DNA of 7,706 nt from Fimenecus sp964557975 (GTDB lineage Bacteria > Bacillota > Clostridia > Oscillospirales > Acutalibacteraceae): contig CAZLCG010000049.1 of the NCBI GenBank assembly GCA_964557975.1, positions 1 through 7,706 of the forward strand, in the 5' to 3' direction. The first letter of the stretch is position 1; each line of letters opens with the position of its first letter. The notes under the pieces were generated by a model. That model did no database searches. It was not told the DNA's origin and saw only the letters and a list, made by a program, of their open reading frames with translations. Below are positions 4,415-7,706 of the stretch, piece after piece. The position numbers and the translations under genes are program-made.

Positions 4415-5704
4415 TTGAAAAAGGAAAAGCTCGGCAAGGAACAGAAAAAGGAAATAAAAAAAGGCGTACTTACGGGGCTTGTCGCCGCGGCTGCGCTTGC
4501 GGCGGCGGTTTCGGTTGCCGTGTATTATATAAGCACCGTGCGCGGAAACACCCAACCCGGAGTAATTAAAGCGGAGGTTGACAGCCTTCAGGATATAACT
4601 CTTTCCGACAATACGGTGAGCATACCCTATGTCGAGACCGATATTCCGTCGGTGGTTTATACTGCCGATTCGGCGGGCGATATAAAATTTTATGAGTTTA
4701 ACGGTACGGAATACGTTGAAATTGCCGAAAGCGGTAACATTTCGGTCAAAATTCCGCTCAGCGGTCAGGAAATACCCGTTTCGGTTCATTTTGTTGAGCG
4801 GGACGGAGTCGTTACGGGCTACGGCGTGTTTACCTCGGCGCAAAGCTCGGATGTGTTTATTTATAATTATATGCTTGTAAAGATTGCCAATCTTCCGTCG
4901 GGATATGAGGAAAACGGAAAGTGCTTGCTGCTTGCAAGCACCGATATTACCTCGGTTTATACAAACAATCCCGTCTGGGAGGAGGCGTATGTGCTTAACC
5001 GTTCAAGCGGCGCGGTTACAAGGTTTTTATCGGAGAATAACCGTACGCTTGACATAAACGGCGCGGTGCGCTCGGATTTCTGTATGATTACCGATAACGA
5101 GCTTAACAGCAAAACAGGTACGATTCCGTTCTTTACAAGCCGCGCTTACGACGCGTCTGACAGCGCGCCTATGGATATTTATTTAAAAAAAGGCAGCAGC
5201 GAAACCCTTGCGGTGCAGGATGTGCTTGACACCTACGCGAAGCCTACGGACGACGGCGGATTTGTGTACATAAAAAAGACGGTCGACGGCTTTAAGACGG
5301 TAAAATGGCTTAATTCACAGGAAACAACGGTTAACGAATTTTACGCGCAGTACGGCGAGCAATATATAAGAAGCGGCGACCGGCTTCTTAATAAAGAGGA
5401 CGGCAGAATTTACAGCACTTGCAGCGACGAGGTTATTGAAACGCCCGACTTTAAAATCAACCCGACGCAGTTCCTTGTAAGCGATGACGGAAAATATGTC
5501 GTAATGGCGGGCACGGTTGCTAATGCGGCGGATTATCAGCTTTATATTTACAATACCGAAACGGGGAAATGCAAAACCTTCTCCGACAGCGATTACTCCG
5601 TGCATTACAATATGTCCTTTGCCGATACATATGCCGTAAGCTATTACACATATACCGCGAGCGGTTACAGAACCGTTATTATTGACATTTCAAAAATTGC
5701 GTGA
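4415..5704 (+). CDS. Membrane-anchored extracytoplasmic protein of unknown function, possibly beta-propeller
   Basis: The product is 429 residues of no family I can name. Residues 1-16 are strongly basic (MKKEKLGKEQKKEIKK) and 17-39 form a hydrophobic helix (GVLTGLVAAAALAAAVSVAVYY), a signal anchor. The rest should lie outside the membrane and looks beta-rich. The C-terminal part has a blade-like pattern (VSDDGKYVVMAG, then YQLYIYNTETGKCKTFS, then SGYRTVIIDISKI), as in beta-propellers that read 'value in, label out' repeats. A propeller fold is suggested, not shown. The start is a TTG at 4415, supported by AAAGGCGG (4399-4406) 8 nt upstream and by the basic N terminus directly after it; no in-frame ATG offers a better beginning. 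Its stop overlaps the ribosome site of the HAD gene, so translation is probably coupled. It is the first gene of the HAD-rarA operon. Confidence 0.8.
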   Translation: MKKEKLGKEQKKEIKKGVLTGLVAAAALAAAVSVAVYYISTVRGNTQPGVIKAEVDSLQDITLSDNTVSIPYVETDIPSVVYTADSAGDIKFYEFNGTEYVEIAESGNISVKIPLSGQEIPVSVHFVERDGVVTGYGVFTSAQSSDVFIYNYMLVKIANLPSGYEENGKCLLLASTDITSVYTNNPVWEEAYVLNRSSGAVTRFLSENNRTLDINGAVRSDFCMITDNELNSKTGTIPFFTSRAYDASDSAPMDIYLKKGSSETLAVQDVLDTYAKPTDDGGFVYIKKTVDGFKTVKWLNSQETTVNEFYAQYGEQYIRSGDRLLNKEDGRIYSTCSDEVIETPDFKINPTQFLVSDDGKYVVMAGTVANAADYQLYIYNTETGKCKTFSDSDYSVHYNMSFADTYAVSYYTYTASGYRTVIIDISKIA

Positions 5705-5711
5705 GGTAAAA

Positions 5712-6377
5712 ATGAGAGCTTATTTTGATGCGGTTTTATTTGATTTCGACGGGACGGTAGTAGATTCGTCGGAGGGAATTTTTAAAAGCCTTATTTACGC
5801 TTTTGAGTCAGACGGAAAAGCTGCTCCGCCCGAAAGTACGCTTAAAAAATTCATAGGTCCGCCGATATATGACAGCTTTAAAAAAAATTACGGCTTTTCC
5901 GACGGGGAAATTGAACGGCTGATTAAGAAATACCGTGAAAGATACAGCGCTGAGGGCTGCTCGGAATTAAGGCTGTACGACGGAATCGAACAGCTTTTGA
6001 AAAGGTTGAAGGAAAACGGCGTAAAGGTTGCCACCGCGTCGTCAAAGCCTGTTAAATTTATTGAAAGGATTTTAGATGAAAACAATCTAAGCCGATATAT
6101 AGACTATGTGGGCGGAACAGATTTTGACCAGATCGCGCTCGGCTCGGGCAAAACGGGAATCCTTTTAAACGCTATGGAACATCTCGGAGTTACCGATAAA
6201 AGCAGAACGGTTATGGTAGGGGACAGAAAATTTGACATTGACGGCGCAAAGGGCGCGGGGATCAAGACGATTGCCGTTCTGTACGGCTTTGGCTCAAGAG
6301 AGGAATTTATAAAGCACGGCGCGGAGTATATTGCGGAAACCGTCGGGGATGTAGAAAAAATAATTTTCGGGGAGTAA
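5712..6377 (+). CDS. HAD-superfamily phosphatase, phosphoglycolate phosphatase-like
   Basis: The product is 221 residues, typical of HAD subfamily I enzymes with a small helical cap (Gph/PgmB/pyrophosphatase-like). Motif I is FDFDGTVVDSS, with nucleophile Asp11 and acid-base Asp13. The cap spans about residues 20-85. Motif II is VATASSKP (Ser110 region), the probable motif III lysine is in GSGKTG (Lys147), and motif IV is MVGDRKFDIDGAKGAG (Asp171, Asp175), which binds Mg2+. These residues support a working phosphohydrolase, but the substrate cannot be told; phosphoglycolate, a sugar phosphate or a nucleotide are possible. The ATG at 5712 has GAGG 5 nt upstream, overlapping the previous stop codon; an in-frame ATG at 5682 lies inside the previous gene. 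Only 3 nt separate it from rarA. If it clears phosphoglycolate from damaged DNA ends, its link to RarA would make sense, but this is speculation. Confidence 0.9.
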   Translation: MRAYFDAVLFDFDGTVVDSSEGIFKSLIYAFESDGKAAPPESTLKKFIGPPIYDSFKKNYGFSDGEIERLIKKYRERYSAEGCSELRLYDGIEQLLKRLKENGVKVATASSKPVKFIERILDENNLSRYIDYVGGTDFDQIALGSGKTGILLNAMEHLGVTDKSRTVMVGDRKFDIDGAKGAGIKTIAVLYGFGSREEFIKHGAEYIAETVGDVEKIIFGE

Positions 6378-6380
6378 AGT

Positions 6381-7649
6381 ATGTCGTCACCTCTTGCTGA
6401 CAGGCTCAGACCTGAAAAAATTGAAGATATGGTCGGTCAGAAGCATCTTCTGGGCGAGGGAATGCCGCTCGGCAATATTATAATGTCGGGCTCGCTTCCG
6501 AATATGATTTTTTACGGTCCGTCGGGTACGGGCAAAACCACGCTTGCGAAAATTATTGCGAATGCCACAAACAGAAAGCTCCACAAGCTAAACGGCACAA
6601 ACGCTTCCATTTCGGATATAAAGGAGATCGTTTCGGAAATAGATACGCTTGCCGCTCCGAACGGAATTTTGCTTTATCTTGACGAAATTCAGTATTTTAA
6701 CAAAAAACAGCAGCAGTCTTTGCTTGAATATATTGAAAGCGGGGCGATTACGCTTATCGCTTCGACTACGGAAAATCCGTATTTTTACGTTTACAGCGCG
6801 GTTTTGAGCCGTTCAACCGTTTTTGAGTTTAAATCGGTTGCACCCGAGGAGGTTATACCTGCCGTAAAGCGAGGGTACGATTTTTTAAGGGAGGAAAGCG
6901 GGCTTCAAATCGAGGTCGAGGACGGCGTATGCGAGCATATCGCGGACGCTTGCGGCGGCGACGTGCGCAAGGCGCTTAATTTTACCGAACTTTCGGTGCT
7001 TTCGGCGGGGCTTCGGGATAATAAAAAGACGGTAACGCTCGAAAGCCTTAAATCGCTTACGCAGAAAAACACTTTCAGGTACGACAAGGACGGCGACGAG
7101 CATTACGATATAATTTCGGCTTATCAAAAGTCAATGCGCGGGTCGGATGCAAACGCGGCGATACACTACCTTGCAAGGCTTCTCGAGGCGGGGGATTTGG
7201 CTTCCGCGGCAAGGCGGCTTATGGTCTGCGCGTGCGAGGACGTGGGGCTTGCGTACCCGCAGATTATCCCGATAGTCAAGGCGGCTGTGGATATTGCCTT
7301 TCAGGTGGGGCTGCCCGAGGCGAGAATACCCCTTGCGGACGCGGTTATTCTTGTGTGCAATTCACCTAAATCAAATTCCGCATATAATGCGATTAACGCC
7401 GCCGAGGCTGATGTAAAGAAAGGGAAGTACGGTCCCGTTCCCCGCCGGCTTCAGAATATGCACTTTGACGGCGAGGATAATAAAAATAAGGGGCAGTTTT
7501 ACCTATATCCGCACGATTATCCGAACCATTACGTCAAACAACAGTATTTGCCCGACGGGATAAAGGACGCGCGTTACTATGAATTCGGAAACAATAAAAA
7601 CGAGCAGGCGGCAAAGGAATATTGGGATAAAATTAAAGGATTAAAATAA
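6381..7649 (+). CDS. rarA: Replication-associated recombination protein A (RarA/MgsA, AAA+ ATPase)
   Basis: This AAA+ ATPase, kin to eukaryotic Mgs1/WRNIP1 and to clamp loaders, acts as a tetramer at stalled replication forks together with SSB. The 422 residues equal the usual length. The N terminus PLADRLRPEKIEDMVGQKHLLG is the family opening. Walker A is GPSGTGKTT (46-54), Walker B LLYLDEIQYFNKKQQ (Asp101-Glu102), sensor 1 ASTTENP (127-133), the arginine finger LSRS (Arg144) and sensor 2 GGDVRKALN (192-200). The C-terminal half keeps the tetramerisation block: ARRLMVCACEDVGLA, LPEARIPLADAVILVCNSPKSN, YGPVPRRLQN and YLYPHDYPNHYVKQQYLP. The familiar DEIHRF is DEIQYF here, with Gln replacing His. 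GGGGAG (6369-6374) precedes the ATG. It is the last gene of the three-gene operon, 3 nt after the HAD gene. Confidence 0.95.
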   Translation: MSSPLADRLRPEKIEDMVGQKHLLGEGMPLGNIIMSGSLPNMIFYGPSGTGKTTLAKIIANATNRKLHKLNGTNASISDIKEIVSEIDTLAAPNGILLYLDEIQYFNKKQQQSLLEYIESGAITLIASTTENPYFYVYSAVLSRSTVFEFKSVAPEEVIPAVKRGYDFLREESGLQIEVEDGVCEHIADACGGDVRKALNFTELSVLSAGLRDNKKTVTLESLKSLTQKNTFRYDKDGDEHYDIISAYQKSMRGSDANAAIHYLARLLEAGDLASAARRLMVCACEDVGLAYPQIIPIVKAAVDIAFQVGLPEARIPLADAVILVCNSPKSNSAYNAINAAEADVKKGKYGPVPRRLQNMHFDGEDNKNKGQFYLYPHDYPNHYVKQQYLPDGIKDARYYEFGNNKNEQAAKEYWDKIKGLK

Positions 7650-7652
7650 AAA

Positions 7653-7668
7653 ATTGTAGGTTTACAAT
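7653..7668 (+). terminator. Weak hairpin after rarA, doubtful terminator
   Basis: ATTGTA (7653-7658) and TACAAT (7663-7668) form a 6-bp stem with a GGTT loop just after the rarA stop. The stem is AT-rich and is not followed by a T-run, so termination here is uncertain; the true terminator may lie beyond the window. Confidence 0.25.
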
Positions 7669-7706
7669 AGATGTGTTACAAAAAGAAAAAAATAAGTGAC
7701 GAATGG

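Noticed and set aside
4385..4843. Minus-strand 152-codon frame opposite the exported-protein gene
   Set aside because: It is rich in Arg and Asn as expected from an antisense shadow, lies over the opposite operon's leader, and has no ribosome site.
31..7675. 10-bp inverted match between the window ends (cacatctatt at 31-40, aatagatgtg at 7666-7675), suggestive of element termini
   Set aside because: The match is short, AT-rich and imperfect beyond 10 bp. The interval contains core genes such as uppP and rarA and no transposase or integrase, so chance is the best explanation.
1..7706. CRISPR arrays, tRNA, rRNA or transposase genes
   Set aside because: No regularly spaced repeats, cloverleaf-like sequences, rRNA motifs or transposase-like proteins were seen on either strand.

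Overview
The window looks like a chromosomal segment of a low-to-moderate GC Firmicute, most likely a gut Clostridia (Oscillospiraceae/Ruminococcaceae type). This is inferred from strong GGAGG ribosome binding sites, TTG and GTG starts, sigma-A-like promoters, and the style of its RarA, UppP and CatA-like proteins. No rRNA, tRNA, CRISPR array, transposase or integrase is visible.

Left part (1-1385): an AT-rich gene for an unrecognised single-pass membrane protein (194-880) has its own extended -10 promoter. After it come about 500 bases without a convincing gene. They hold a 12-bp inverted repeat, a near-copy of the leader of a downstream regulator gene, and a run of hairpins, one with a GAAA tetraloop. 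This stretch looks like a decayed or dispersed non-coding element.

Middle part (1386-2640): a compact accessory module. Two overlapping XRE-type regulator genes on the minus strand (1983 to 1386) diverge from a plus-strand SLOG-fold protein gene (2079-2540). The 95-bp divergent region carries a promoter and two ATATGC/GCATAT-type inverted repeats that could be operators. The larger regulator has a proline at a conserved helix-turn-helix core position. A bidirectional terminator closes the module on the right.

Right part (2688-7649): two divergent operons. On the minus strand, uppP (undecaprenyl-diphosphate phosphatase) is followed 16 nt later by a type A chloramphenicol acetyltransferase homologue. 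On the plus strand, a membrane-anchored extracytoplasmic protein of unknown function, a HAD phosphatase and the AAA+ ATPase RarA/MgsA are packed with almost no spacing and are probably one transcript. The region between these operons has a good promoter on each side, a 10-bp direct repeat with a 40-bp period, and a perfect 18-bp tandem duplication at the start of the plus-strand leader.

The right half reads as stable core chromosome (cell-wall lipid recycling, replication-fork maintenance). The left 2.6 kb reads as variable accessory DNA. The best candidate for something little described is the XRE-XRE/SLOG module with its duplicated leader and the structured non-coding DNA beside it. Its function cannot be determined from sequence alone.
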